A DNA stretch of 64,000 bases from Bryobacteraceae bacterium. GTDB lineage: Bacteria > Acidobacteriota > Terriglobia > Bryobacterales > Bryobacteraceae. Below are positions 38,585-47,094 of the stretch, one piece after another. The stretch's first letter is position 1, and every line of letters starts with the position of its first letter. Location of the stretch: contig JAIEMJ010000024.1 of the NCBI GenBank assembly GCA_019752335.1, positions 124,001 through 188,000 on the forward strand, given 5' to 3'. The notes beneath the pieces are model-generated. The model did no database searches and was not told where the DNA came from. It was given only the letters and a program-made list of their open reading frames with translations. The translations under genes were made by a program, and so were the position numbers.

Positions 38585-40783
38585 ATGGCCCCTTACTTAG
38601 CCTATATTCGGATGAACCTGCGGCTGACGATGCGCGAGAAGTCGGTCGTCTTTTTCAATTATGTATTTCCGCTGATCTTTTTCTTTGTCTTCTCGATTGC
38701 CTTCCAAGCCGAACGCGGCGGCGTGATCAACATGGTCTTCGCCATGATTCTGGTGATCGGCATTTTGGGCAACGGACTCTTCGGCGGTGGCATTCGCATG
38801 GTGCTGGAGCGCGACGCGAATATTCTGCGGCGCTTCAAAGTAGCGCCAATCTCTCCGGCGCCGATCTTAGTAGCATCTTTGGTCGTGGGACTCGTAAGTT
38901 ACCTGCCCAGCGTCCTGCTCACCTTTTTGATTTCGAAATTCTACTACGGCATGGCGACGCCGGAGCATTGGCCGTCGTTGGTTTTGTTCATCATCATCGC
39001 CGTGGTGGCCTTTCGTTCGATCGGCCTGATCATTGCGTCGGTGGCGAACTCCATGGGCGAGAGCCAGATTCTCACGCAGCTGATCTATTTTCCGATGATG
39101 TTCTTGAGCGGCTCCACTTTTCCCACCTCCAGCTTCCCGAATTGGCTGCAAACGGTGACGCAGTTTATTCCTGCGACGCACATCAATACGGGCGTACAGG
39201 GCATCCTGATTCGCAAAGAATCCTTCGGGGAGAATATCTGGGCGGCGGCGGCGCTCGTGCTCACCACGGCGGTCGCCATTTTCATCTGCATGAAGATCTT
39301 CCGTTGGGAGAAAGAAGAGAAACTCAAGAATTCGGCGAAGCTCTGGGTGGCCGCGGCGCTGCTGCCCTTCGTCGCGATTGGTGTCTATCAGAGCCAGGCG
39401 AAGACAAACCTGACGCGGCAAACGCAGATTGACCGGCAATTGTCGCGCTCCCGCACGCGGCTGATTCGCGACGCGCGGCTGATTTTGGGCGACGGGCGCG
39501 TGATCGAACGCGGCGGAATTCTGATTCGCGACGGCAAGATCGCGCAGATTTTCGAGGGCGCTTCGCCGGAGCCGAAGAGCCTTAACGCCGACACGGTGGA
39601 AGGCGCCGGCAAGACCGTGATGCCCGGCCTGATCGACGCCCACATTCACATCGGAGCGCCGGGGGGCTTTTACGATAACCCGGCCGACTACGCTAAGCCC
39701 AAGCAAGGCGAGCGTGCGCTCGCCGCCTATCTCTACTCCGGCGTTACCGCTACGCGCAGCGTGGGCGACTGGCTCGACGCCGCGCTGGCCTTGCGCAAGA
39801 AGATCGAACAACTGCAGTACATCGGCGCCGACTATGCCACGTGCGGGCCCATCTTCACCGTGGAAGATGGCCACCCGACGGAGCTGATTCGCAATGTGCC
39901 GGCGGCGATGAAAGCCAATGCCCAGGCGCAGTTTGTGCGCCTGCCGAAGTCGCCGGACGAGGCGCGCGGCATGGTGCGGGACTTAAAGAAGGCGGGGGTG
40001 GATTGCATCAAGGGCGTATTTGACGCGGGCCAGCCGGGCTATCGCTTCAATCGCGCGACGCCCGAGCTAATCAACGCCATGGCGGCCGAAGCGAAGAGCC
40101 TGGGCTTGCCGGTGGCGATTCACACGGGAAGCGCGCAGGACGTGGCCGATGCGATTACGGCGGGGGCGAATAGCATTGAGCATGGCTCGATGTCGGAGGC
40201 GATTCCGGATGAGACTTTTGCGCGCATGGCCAAGGCGGATATTGCCTATGACCCCACCTTGAGCGTACTGGAAGGCATGACCGGGTTCGCCACCGGACGC
40301 ACCGAGTTACTCGAATTTTCGTTGGTGCAGCAAGCCGTACCGGCGGGATTGCTGGCCTCGACGCGAAGGTTCATGAATGCGTCGCAGAGTAAAGAGATGC
40401 GCCAGGGTCTGGGCAGTTACAAGATGGATATGAAGATCGCGGGCGATAACCTGGTGCGCGCGCATGCCGCGGGAGTCCGCCTGGTGACCGGGACCGACGC
40501 GGGGAATCCGCTGGTGTTTCATGGGCCCGCCGTCCATCGCGAGATGAAGCTCTGGGTGGCGGCCGGATTACCACCCGGCGCCGCCATCCAAGGGGCGACG
40601 GGAAATGCCGCCAAGTTATTGGGGATTGATCAACGCACGGGCACCCTGGCCGTCGGTAAGGAAGCGACGATTCTGTTGGTGGATGGCAATCCGCTGGCCG
40701 ACATCTCAGCCACCGAGCGGATTACGCTGATCTTGCTCAAGGGTGAACGGATCATTCGGCCGGAGTTATTCACCCAGGAGTAG
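38585..40783 (+). CDS. ABC-2 permease fused to an amidohydrolase
   Basis: One unbroken 732-aa frame. Residues 1-240 form an ABC-2 permease with six TM segments (near 22-39, 47-68, 94-116, 129-151, 158-178 and 219-238). A seventh TM (about 252-268, LWVAAALLPFVAIGVY) leads into an amidohydrolase of the imidazolonepropionase/prolidase-like group: H353 and H355 in DAHIHIG, K476, H513, H533 in SIEHGS, and D638 in TGTDAGN. All expected metal ligands are present, so the enzyme should be active. The seventh TM would place the hydrolase outside the cytoplasm. The partner ATPase is 18 bases upstream. No stop or frameshift is seen at the junction. Confidence 0.88.
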   Translation: MAPYLAYIRMNLRLTMREKSVVFFNYVFPLIFFFVFSIAFQAERGGVINMVFAMILVIGILGNGLFGGGIRMVLERDANILRRFKVAPISPAPILVASLVVGLVSYLPSVLLTFLISKFYYGMATPEHWPSLVLFIIIAVVAFRSIGLIIASVANSMGESQILTQLIYFPMMFLSGSTFPTSSFPNWLQTVTQFIPATHINTGVQGILIRKESFGENIWAAAALVLTTAVAIFICMKIFRWEKEEKLKNSAKLWVAAALLPFVAIGVYQSQAKTNLTRQTQIDRQLSRSRTRLIRDARLILGDGRVIERGGILIRDGKIAQIFEGASPEPKSLNADTVEGAGKTVMPGLIDAHIHIGAPGGFYDNPADYAKPKQGERALAAYLYSGVTATRSVGDWLDAALALRKKIEQLQYIGADYATCGPIFTVEDGHPTELIRNVPAAMKANAQAQFVRLPKSPDEARGMVRDLKKAGVDCIKGVFDAGQPGYRFNRATPELINAMAAEAKSLGLPVAIHTGSAQDVADAITAGANSIEHGSMSEAIPDETFARMAKADIAYDPTLSVLEGMTGFATGRTELLEFSLVQQAVPAGLLASTRRFMNASQSKEMRQGLGSYKMDMKIAGDNLVRAHAAGVRLVTGTDAGNPLVFHGPAVHREMKLWVAAGLPPGAAIQGATGNAAKLLGIDQRTGTLAVGKEATILLVDGNPLADISATERITLILLKGERIIRPELFTQE

Positions 40784-40823
40784 GCTCCCGGCGGCCGTAA
40801 TGGGCGATGCCACAGACGCAGTT

Positions 40824-41153
40824 TCACGCGTCGCCACCGACCCGAACCACGTCGCCGGGCTTGATGCGCTCCAGCACCTCAAGCACGCTGGGGACCAAGA
40901 CGGCTAAATCATCAAGGGTCGTGGTTTTCGCTTGAAGAACCAAGACAGATATTGCACGCCCTGTGAGTTGCTGTTGGTGCGGTAGATTTTTGTCCACAGT
41001 GATCAGCACTTGAAAACCAGCTTCTTCCGCCGCAGAAAGAAGGCGCCCATTGGATAGCCCCTTCAATCCGGCGTAGCGACAAGTTTGGCATTCGTGATCG
41101 CGAAAACCATGCCGCAAGTCCTCATCAAGGCATTGGTCGAGAAGAAGGCGCAT
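40824..41153 (-). CDS. DUF5615 PIN-like toxin
   Basis: A 109-aa PIN-fold protein. LLLDQCLDEDLR at the N-terminus supplies the first acidic residues, and VLITVDKNLPHQQ is the conserved Asp-containing segment of the family. DUF5615 proteins are predicted RNases and usually stand after a DUF433 gene, as here: the DUF433 stop is directly before this start. It is probably the toxin of a type II module. Confidence 0.87.
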   Translation of the reverse strand: MRLLLDQCLDEDLRHGFRDHECQTCRYAGLKGLSNGRLLSAAEEAGFQVLITVDKNLPHQQQLTGRAISVLVLQAKTTTLDDLAVLVPSVLEVLERIKPGDVVRVGGDA

Positions 41154-41360
41154 CTAGTGGCAGGCAAACAACGACTCTTTTGCTTCTTCGAGCGCCCGCA
41201 GAGTTGCTTCGCGAGAAACAGTCGGGAAACCTTGCAAAAAGCGCTCCATACTGTGTCCGGCTTCCAGGTAGTCGAACAAGGTGCGCACCAGCACGCGCGT
41301 TCCGCGAAAGGTGGGCTCACCGGACATGATGGCTGGATCACGGACAATCACGGATTCCAT
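41154..41360 (-). CDS. DUF433 antitoxin
   Basis: A 68-aa protein with the DUF433 pattern: IMSGEPTFRGTRVLVRTLFDYLEAG followed by a helix with FLQGFPTVSREATLRALEEA. It has a winged-helix-like fold and is the predicted antitoxin and autoregulator of the DUF5615 toxin directly downstream. A second, MazEF-type module follows on the same strand. Confidence 0.88.
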   Translation of the reverse strand: MESVIVRDPAIMSGEPTFRGTRVLVRTLFDYLEAGHSMERFLQGFPTVSREATLRALEEAKESLFACH

Positions 41361-41389
41361 ATCTCTAGTTTAACCTTCACCACGTAGGT

Positions 41390-41716
41390 TTATTCGAAGA
41401 TCGTGGCGAGCTTGATGAGAACGAGTTGCAGGAGCGAATCCGGCAGCTGTTCGATGCGTCGCCCACCGCGCGCAACCAGATCCAGGGTGCGAGGCTGATC
41501 GCAGCGAATGACTCCTGTGGTCTCCGTACCGGAAAGCGTGACTGCGAAGCCGGCGTGTCGAGCAAAATTCCCACCGTTGGTGATGGGCAATACGACGGGC
41601 GCTTGGGTAAACCGGTTGAAGGCGTCCGGGGAGACGATGAGCACCGGACGATATCCAGTTTGCTCCCGCCCGGCAGTGGGATCCAGCCCAACCCACCAGA
41701 TCTCGCCTCGCCTCAT
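41390..41716 (-). CDS. MazF/PemK family toxin (mRNA interferase)
   Basis: A 108-aa protein that starts MRRGEIWWVGLDPTAGREQTG, the standard MazF N-terminus, with RPVLIVS and VVLPITN strands, and VIRCDQPRTLDL. This is the ribosome-independent mRNA endonuclease of a MazEF pair. Its start overlaps the stop of the antitoxin gene by one base (TGATG), so toxin is made after antitoxin. Confidence 0.93.
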   Translation of the reverse strand: MRRGEIWWVGLDPTAGREQTGYRPVLIVSPDAFNRFTQAPVVLPITNGGNFARHAGFAVTLSGTETTGVIRCDQPRTLDLVARGGRRIEQLPDSLLQLVLIKLATIFE

Positions 41717-41973
41717 CAGAGCAGTTCTTTGCCCACCGGACCGTCGTCCAGCCAGGCTCGATCAACATCATTGGGCGCGGCGCTGGCGTCGCACTGGGCG
41801 ATCAGTTCATCCAGGGTAAAGCGGGGCCGATCTTGCCGTTGGATCACCAGGCGCTCGCCTTCCACCGCCAATCCGACTTTGGTTCCTGGCCGCAGATTGA
41901 GCACATCCAGCAGCGCCGGAGGCACCGCGAGCATTACCGAGCCCCCTACTTTACGCAAATTGGTCGTGTGCAT
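41716..41973 (-). CDS. AbrB/MazE family antitoxin
   Basis: An 85-aa protein with an AbrB/MazE swapped-hairpin domain: LRKVGGSVMLAVPPALLDVLNLRPGTKVGLAV in residues about 6-38, then an acidic/helical tail (FTLDELIAQCD and ASAAPNDVDRAWLDDGPVG) that would wrap the toxin. A 7-bp perfect dyad lies directly before its start, a probable autorepression operator. Confidence 0.92.
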   Translation of the reverse strand: MHTTNLRKVGGSVMLAVPPALLDVLNLRPGTKVGLAVEGERLVIQRQDRPRFTLDELIAQCDASAAPNDVDRAWLDDGPVGKELL

Positions 41974-41977
41974 GAAT

Positions 41978-41997
41978 AGTTATACCATGATATAACT
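41978..41997. promoter_or_regulatory. Palindromic operator/promoter of the MazEF-type module
   Basis: AGTTATA (41978-41984) and TATAACT (41991-41997) form a perfect inverted repeat with a CCATGA spacer, 5 bases before the antitoxin ATG on the minus strand. On that strand it also supplies a TATAAC-like -10. This is the expected layout for MazE autoregulation. Confidence 0.65.
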
Positions 41998-42035
41998 TGG
42001 CAAACAAGTTCCCAGCGCTTGGCTACCGAGATGAC

Positions 42036-43300
42036 TTACGGCGGCGTTGCCGGTTTCTTACCATGGAGACGGATGGTGATCGTCTGGCCATCGTGCTGGA
42101 ACGCGACCAACTCCGCGGTCGGACCGTCGACGCGTAGCGTCCGCGGCGGGTTCCAGAACTGCCAATCGGCGTAGATGTGATACGCGCGGCCCAGCGGCAA
42201 AGACAGTGCTACGCGGGACGAGCCAGAGGGGGCCGTCGCATGAGTGCTCTCTTGCGCGCCCACCTTCGCGAAGGCGCGCGCACCGGTGGCCGGCGTGCCG
42301 TCGGCCCACTTCACTTCGACGAAGAGTTGGCCATAGCGCAAGGGTGGTAGCATTCTCAGTACCGCGTTGGTGACGTGCTGACGCGGATCTAGCGAGAAGA
42401 CTCGGCCTCCGCCAGCGTTGGTGGGGCTTGTCGCGAAGACCGGGTCAAAAGGTTCGAAGTCGTTAGGAACTCTGTTGACATTGGCCCCTATGATCACGGG
42501 CCCAGTGGGAATGTTCTCCAGCATGAAACGTCCGTCTGGCCCAGCGCGCACATAGTTTCCGAGATTGCGCAACCTTCCATCGTCCTGCACTTGGTACAGC
42601 CCAAGATCGAGCCCTGGTAGCGGTCGGCCGTTGGCGTCCAGAGCGATTCCGCTGATCGTGCTCTGGGTCCTGAAGTACGACCTCAGGACGAGGCAGGCGC
42701 CTGGTGAAATCTGGATATGGCTGCCCACCGGAGCGAACTTGGCCTTGGTGAGCGCTAAGCGAAACTCGCCGCCGGGTAAGTTCTCGAAGGCGTACCTGCC
42801 GCGCTGATCGGTCACCGTTCGCCAACTGCGGCTACCTTGGGTTACGGAAACAGCCGCGCCTGGCACGGGAACGAGATCCTCGGCGGGTGTGTCAAAGTCC
42901 AAATTTTGGCTAGCGAGACCGGCAGGGATCCCAGGTTTTTCCAGGCCGCTGGCCACTGCTTTGTCCAGCGCTGGTATTGCGAAGCCCGATTGGAACTGCG
43001 GTGCACGTAAAAGACGTAGTCTTTTCCGGGCAAATAGTCTGAGCGGCTACAACTGCCGCCCCCAGGTACAAAGACTTCAGCGCCGGGTACGCCCTTGAAG
43101 GGCTCCTCGACACGAAAGCGAAAGAGCGAGTTTTGGTAACCGCGGTTAGGGTCGTGGTTATGGTCAATGAGTCGCGCGCGGAAGATCATGGCCCACTTCG
43201 CATAGATCTCACAGGCGGGGGGCTTATCCGGGTTTCCACAGGAACAGGCGAAGGCGGGACCAGCCAAGGCGAGCAGCGTGGCTAAGGTGAGGAATCGCAT
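42036..43300 (-). pseudogene. Secreted carboxypeptidase-regulatory-like domain protein, split by a frameshift
   Basis: Two overlapping frames seem to be one gene. The N-terminal frame starts at 43300 with a signal peptide (LTLATLLALAGPAFACSCG), a CSCGNPDKPPACE motif and NTR/TIMP-like features (FRARLI, VFVPGGGSCSRSDYLPGKDYVFYVHR), then runs out of family sequence after SQYQRWTK. Text resumes at about 42960 in another frame: VPGAAVSVTQGS, WRTVTDQRGRYAF, a Cna-B-like beta-sandwich, and a second (ISGIALDANGRPLPGL). One base lost near 42960 joins them into a protein of about 420 aa. It is cotranscribed with the DUF1592 operon. Confidence 0.7.
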
Positions 43301-43309
43301 TCAGCGCCA

Positions 43310-43690
43310 TCAATAGAGCCGCTTCAGCTTGAGCAACTGCTTCGTCGACGACCGCTGAAAGACCCCGCCGCTGTTGCCGGCGATGGTGGAGCTTTCGCGG
43401 TCCCTCGCCAATTCCAGCACCCCGTCGCGGAGGGTGCCGGTGTAACGGAGACGCGTGTCGTTGATCTGGTTCCCGCTCTGCTCCTGCACGGCGACGACGA
43501 AGATGACTGCGTCGCCTACGACGCGGCCTTCGCTCAGCGGTGAACTGCCGCGGTCGTCGTAGAGCTTGCCGGTTAGTTTGGTGCCTTGCTGCTCCAGCTT
43601 GAAGGTCACATCCTGTGGACCCAAACGCGTCTGGATTTGGCCCGTCCAGAAGCCCGTCACATCGGCGGCCAGGAACAGCAGCCAGATCAC
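43310..43690 (-). CDS. Secreted protein of unknown function
   Basis: A 126-aa protein with a short N-terminal hydrophobic leader (MIWLLFLAADVTG) and a beta-rich, lipocalin-like pattern: FWTGQIQT, VTFKLEQQGTKLTGKLYD, GRVVGDAVIFVV and LRYTGTLRDGVLELA. Related small beta-barrel proteins are common next to DUF1552/DUF1592 genes. Its start overlaps the DUF1552 stop by four bases. Confidence 0.68.
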   Translation of the reverse strand: MIWLLFLAADVTGFWTGQIQTRLGPQDVTFKLEQQGTKLTGKLYDDRGSSPLSEGRVVGDAVIFVVAVQEQSGNQINDTRLRYTGTLRDGVLELARDRESSTIAGNSGGVFQRSSTKQLLKLKRLY

Positions 43691-44991
43691 GACTTCACCA
43701 AACCGGTCACCGGGCCGGTGCTATCGGCGAAGCGTTCCACCGGCGCGCCGAAGGCATCCAGCATGGAGACATAGAGGTTCGCGAGCGGCGCGTCTTCGCT
43801 CATTACCCAGTGGCGGCCGGTTTCCATGCGCCCGCCGGCGCGGCCGCTTACCAGGATGGGCAACTTATGCGGATCGTGCTTGTTGCCGTCGCTCAAGGCC
43901 GACGCGAACAGCACCATTGAATTGTCGAGCACCGTGCCTTCGCCCTCTTTCATTTCGCTCAAGCGGCGCAAGAGGTAGGCGTACTGCTCGATGTGCCAGC
44001 GGTTGATGAGCTGGTATTGACGGAGCTTGTCGGCGTCCTTCTGGTGATGCGAAACGTCGTGGTGGCCGGCGCTGACGCCCTCGAGCCAACGGAAGCTGAC
44101 GTTGCTGACGGCGTTGCCGAACATGAAGGTGCTGACGCGGGTGGTGTCGGTTTGAAAGGCGACGGCCATCATGTCGAGCATCAGGCGGACGTGCTCGGCA
44201 TGGTCCTTGGGGCGATCGGTCGGGGTGGCTTTGGGGTCGAAGGCGGCGCGGGCCTTCCAGGCCTTCGCTCCACCGGCGCTCGAACGCTGGACGCGCTCTT
44301 CGAGCGAGCGCATCACGGAGAGATACTCGTCGAGGCGGTGCTTGTCGGCTTGCCCGACTTCGCCGCGCAGACGGCGGGCGTCGCCGAGTACCCGGTCCAG
44401 CAGCAGGGTATCGAGCTTGGCGGCGTTGGCGTTCTCGCCATGGGCCGCGCCGAAGAGGCGCTCGTAGACACTCCGCGGGTTGATCTCGCGCGCCAGCGGC
44501 GTCGTTGCGTCGCTCCATGCGATGTGCGACCCATAGACGCGCGTATAGCCCACCACGGCGTCGACACCAATCGCCACCGGCGTCACGCCCAGTTCAAGCG
44601 ACGGCAGCGGCGTCAGCGTTTTCACCTTCAGCGCCGCCTGCTGGTCCAGCGAAATGGCGTTGGCGATATCGGCGCCGGGCGTCTTCTTGATGGTGGCGCA
44701 GGTGAGGATGGCGGCTTCCTTCACATAGTGGCCATCGCCGCCTTTGGAGTTGGCGTTCCAAAAATTGCTGAAGACATTCAGATGGCTCTTGAAGGGCGCC
44801 AGAGGCTCGAGCGTCGGAGTGAGAGCGAAGTCGCGCCCGGCTTCCTTGGGCGTCCAAGCGTCGACGTTGACGCCGTTGGGCATGTAGAGCGCGGCCAGGC
44901 GCACAGGCGGCGCGTCCGGCGCGGCGGCGCCTTCGAGCCAGGGCAGACTCAAGGCCACACCAGCCCCCTGCAATAACGAACGGCGCTTCAT
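43687..44991 (-). CDS. DUF1552 domain protein (Tat-exported)
   Basis: A 434-aa protein that begins MKRRSLLQGAGVALSLPWLEG, a twin-arginine signal, then RLAALYMPNGVN, the standard DUF1552 opening. GHHDVSHHQKD and GEGTVLDNSMVLFASALSDGN give the family's C-terminal half, and the architecture resembles the sulfatase/alkaline phosphatase fold. It always occurs with DUF1592-type cytochrome proteins; here it starts four bases within the end of that gene. Confidence 0.92.
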   Translation of the reverse strand: MKRRSLLQGAGVALSLPWLEGAAAPDAPPVRLAALYMPNGVNVDAWTPKEAGRDFALTPTLEPLAPFKSHLNVFSNFWNANSKGGDGHYVKEAAILTCATIKKTPGADIANAISLDQQAALKVKTLTPLPSLELGVTPVAIGVDAVVGYTRVYGSHIAWSDATTPLAREINPRSVYERLFGAAHGENANAAKLDTLLLDRVLGDARRLRGEVGQADKHRLDEYLSVMRSLEERVQRSSAGGAKAWKARAAFDPKATPTDRPKDHAEHVRLMLDMMAVAFQTDTTRVSTFMFGNAVSNVSFRWLEGVSAGHHDVSHHQKDADKLRQYQLINRWHIEQYAYLLRRLSEMKEGEGTVLDNSMVLFASALSDGNKHDPHKLPILVSGRAGGRMETGRHWVMSEDAPLANLYVSMLDAFGAPVERFADSTGPVTGLVKS

Positions 44992-46868
44992 GGTTTCGTA
45001 CCTTTCACCGGCGGTTGACCGGCCTGGAAGCGAAACGGCACGCTGGTGACGATCGCTTCGATGAGGGCTTGCGCCCGGTAATCGTTTTGGCGCGTGTAGG
45101 CCACGATTTGGTCCACGGCGCAGGAGTCAGCTAAGGTGAGCCCGCGGCCGAGCGCGTAGCCCAGCATGCGGTTGGCGAGGTTGCGAATGACGAGGTCCTT
45201 GCGCTCCAGCAGGACCTTGCGCAAGGCGTCCGGCCCGGCGATCTTGGTGCCGTCGGCCAGTTCGCCGGAGTTGTCCACCGGCTGGCCGGCCTCTTCGTCG
45301 CGCCAGCGACCAAGGACGTCGTAGTTTTCGAGCGCGAAGCCGAGCGGGTCAATGCGGCTGTGGCAACTCGCACAGACTGTATTCGCGCGATGCTGCGTCA
45401 GGCGGGCGCGCATGGTCTTAGGCGGCGCGCCCGGCTGGTCGGTCTCCAAGGCCGGTACATCGGGCGGCGGCGGCGGGGGCGGTGTACCCAGCAACGAATC
45501 GAGAATCCAGGCGCCGCGCAACACCGGGCTGGTGCGGTACGGATACGACGACACGGTGAGCACCGCACCCATGCCCAGCAGGCCACCACGACGGCTGCCC
45601 TCGGGCACGGCCACCCATTGCGGCTGCGTGTTGGCGTTCTGGTTGAGCGGCATGTTGACGTTGTAGAGCTTGTTGAGGTGGCGCGTGCTGATGGTGTGGG
45701 TGGAGTCGATCAGATTGAGCAGAGACAGATCGCGGGCCAGCAGTTCGCGCAGGAAGAGCACAGGCTGCAAGCGGACATCGCTGCGGACGTCCTCGTCGCC
45801 CGCATAAGCGGCGAAGAGCTTGGCGTCGGGCGCCTTGTCGCCCATCAGGTCGCGGGTGTGTAGCCACTGTTCGGTGAAGCGGCGGGCGAACTCGAGTGAA
45901 CGGTCATTGCGTAGCATCAGGCCGATGAGCGGCTTGAGGACGGCGGGATCCTGTAGCTTCCCGGCGGCGGCCAGGTCGGTGAGCAGGTCGTCGGGCGCGG
46001 TGCCCCACAGGAAGTAGGAGAGGCGAGAGGCCATCGAATACTGGTCCACCAGACGCGGCGTGGGCAGCGGATTCTGGGGTTCGGTGCGGAAGAGAAACAG
46101 GGGCGACACGAGCGCGCCGCGCAGCGAAAAGAAGATGGCCGGCTCGAAAGGTTGCCCCTGGCGCATGGCGGAGTCGAACAAAGCCAGGTATGGCGTAAGG
46201 TCGGCTTCGCCTACGGGACGGCGGAAGGCGCGCGGCAGGAAGTTCGCGAAGATCTTGCGCGCGGCCTGTTGCGGCGAGACGCCCGGGCCGGGCTTCGCGA
46301 CGAGAATCTTGTAGCGCGACTTGAACTCGCGTCCGGCGAAGTCCATGGCAAACTTGGCGGCAGCCATGTACTTCTCGGCGTGCAGCGGCGAAAGGAACAA
46401 CGTTTCGGCCGCATTGTCGAAGCCTTCGCCGCCCGCGCCGTCCACCGGCAAAGAGGCGCCGATGTCCATGTGCATGTCGAGCAGATCGCGCAGGGTGGCC
46501 GTATACTCGTCGCGATTCAAACGGCGGATCGGCGCGCGGCTGGGCTGCACGGGACCGGTGCCGCAGACCTCCGTATGCAAGGCCTCGTCCACCCAAGTAG
46601 TGAAGCGTTCGCGGGCGTCGAGGGGCGGGGCGGGTGAGCCTTTCGGCGGCATCTCGCCGTTGCGGACGCGGTTGGCGAGCGCGGACCACTGGCGCGAGTT
46701 GCCGCGCAGCGAGCCGGGGTCGGCCACTTGCTTCAGGGCGAAGCCGCCCACGGCGGTCTGATGGCACTTCGCGCAGTACTGCTGGAGGAAAGCCTGCCCT
46801 TCGGTAAAGGGGGCCTCCGCAGCCAGCAGCGACATGGCGAACAGCGCCGTTAACATTCTCTTCATCAT
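44988..46868 (-). CDS. DUF1592/DUF1588/DUF1587/DUF1595/DUF1585 protein with N-terminal cytochrome c domain
   Basis: A 626-aa exported protein. The start is set at the tandem ATG at 46868, giving a signal peptide (MLTALFAMSLLAAEA); the frame is open further upstream but without family sequence. A planctomycete-type cytochrome C motif CAKCHQ follows, then DUF1587 (RRLNRDEYTATLRDLL), DUF1595, DUF1592 (SMASRLSYFLWGTAPDDLL), DUF1588 (RRGGLLGMGAVLTVSSYPYRTSPVLRGAWIL and CASCHSRIDPLGFALENYD) and DUF1585 (LVIRNLANRMLGYALGRGL). The domains function together with DUF1552; substrates are unknown. Its first 65 bases are partly duplicated at 48523-48570. Confidence 0.92.
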   Translation of the reverse strand: MMKRMLTALFAMSLLAAEAPFTEGQAFLQQYCAKCHQTAVGGFALKQVADPGSLRGNSRQWSALANRVRNGEMPPKGSPAPPLDARERFTTWVDEALHTEVCGTGPVQPSRAPIRRLNRDEYTATLRDLLDMHMDIGASLPVDGAGGEGFDNAAETLFLSPLHAEKYMAAAKFAMDFAGREFKSRYKILVAKPGPGVSPQQAARKIFANFLPRAFRRPVGEADLTPYLALFDSAMRQGQPFEPAIFFSLRGALVSPLFLFRTEPQNPLPTPRLVDQYSMASRLSYFLWGTAPDDLLTDLAAAGKLQDPAVLKPLIGLMLRNDRSLEFARRFTEQWLHTRDLMGDKAPDAKLFAAYAGDEDVRSDVRLQPVLFLRELLARDLSLLNLIDSTHTISTRHLNKLYNVNMPLNQNANTQPQWVAVPEGSRRGGLLGMGAVLTVSSYPYRTSPVLRGAWILDSLLGTPPPPPPPDVPALETDQPGAPPKTMRARLTQHRANTVCASCHSRIDPLGFALENYDVLGRWRDEEAGQPVDNSGELADGTKIAGPDALRKVLLERKDLVIRNLANRMLGYALGRGLTLADSCAVDQIVAYTRQNDYRAQALIEAIVTSVPFRFQAGQPPVKGTKP

Positions 46869-46878
46869 TTTAATCCCG
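46814..46878. repeat. Direct repeat copy A (at the start of the DUF1592 gene)
   Basis: The start-proximal DNA of the DUF1592 gene. Its first 25 bases match 48523-48547 with one mismatch, a 16-base block is missing in the other copy, and the rest (ATTCTCTT...ATTTTAATCC) matches again. Together the copies flank 1.6 kb of accessory DNA. Confidence 0.85.
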
Positions 46879-46968
46879 CAACGGGTCCATCTGTGAGGGT
46901 GCGGCGGAGTCGTTCTTATCTTTCTCAAATCGTGGCTTATGCTAGAAGGAGAACCTGGAGGCTTGCAC

Positions 46969-47094
46969 ATGCTGGAGCGAGTGGAATTGAGAAACTTTGG
47001 CCCGTTGTCCAAGCTGGATTGGCGTTCTCTGGGGAAAATCAATCTTGTGATTGGCGGGAATTGGCAGCGTACCGCAGTTCGACATTTTCGATGA
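46969..47094 (+). pseudogene. N-terminal remnant of an AAA ATPase (OLD/AAA_15-like)
   Basis: A GGAGG site (46957-46961) and ATG open a frame encoding MLERVELRNFGPL, SLGKINLVIGGN, the usual start of AAA_15/OLD-like ATPases whose next residues should be the Walker-A GxGKT. Here homology ends exactly at GGN, and the frame stops after 41 residues. The stop overlaps the start of the DUF2971 gene (ATGA). The C-terminal end of such an ATPase lies at 48123-48212 beyond that gene, so the ATPase was disrupted. Confidence 0.78.

Noticed and set aside
46893-47090. N-terminal extension of the DUF2971 protein from an upstream ATG
   Set aside because: It overlaps the ATPase remnant and has no family sequence; the ATG at 47091 gives the exact DUF2971 start.
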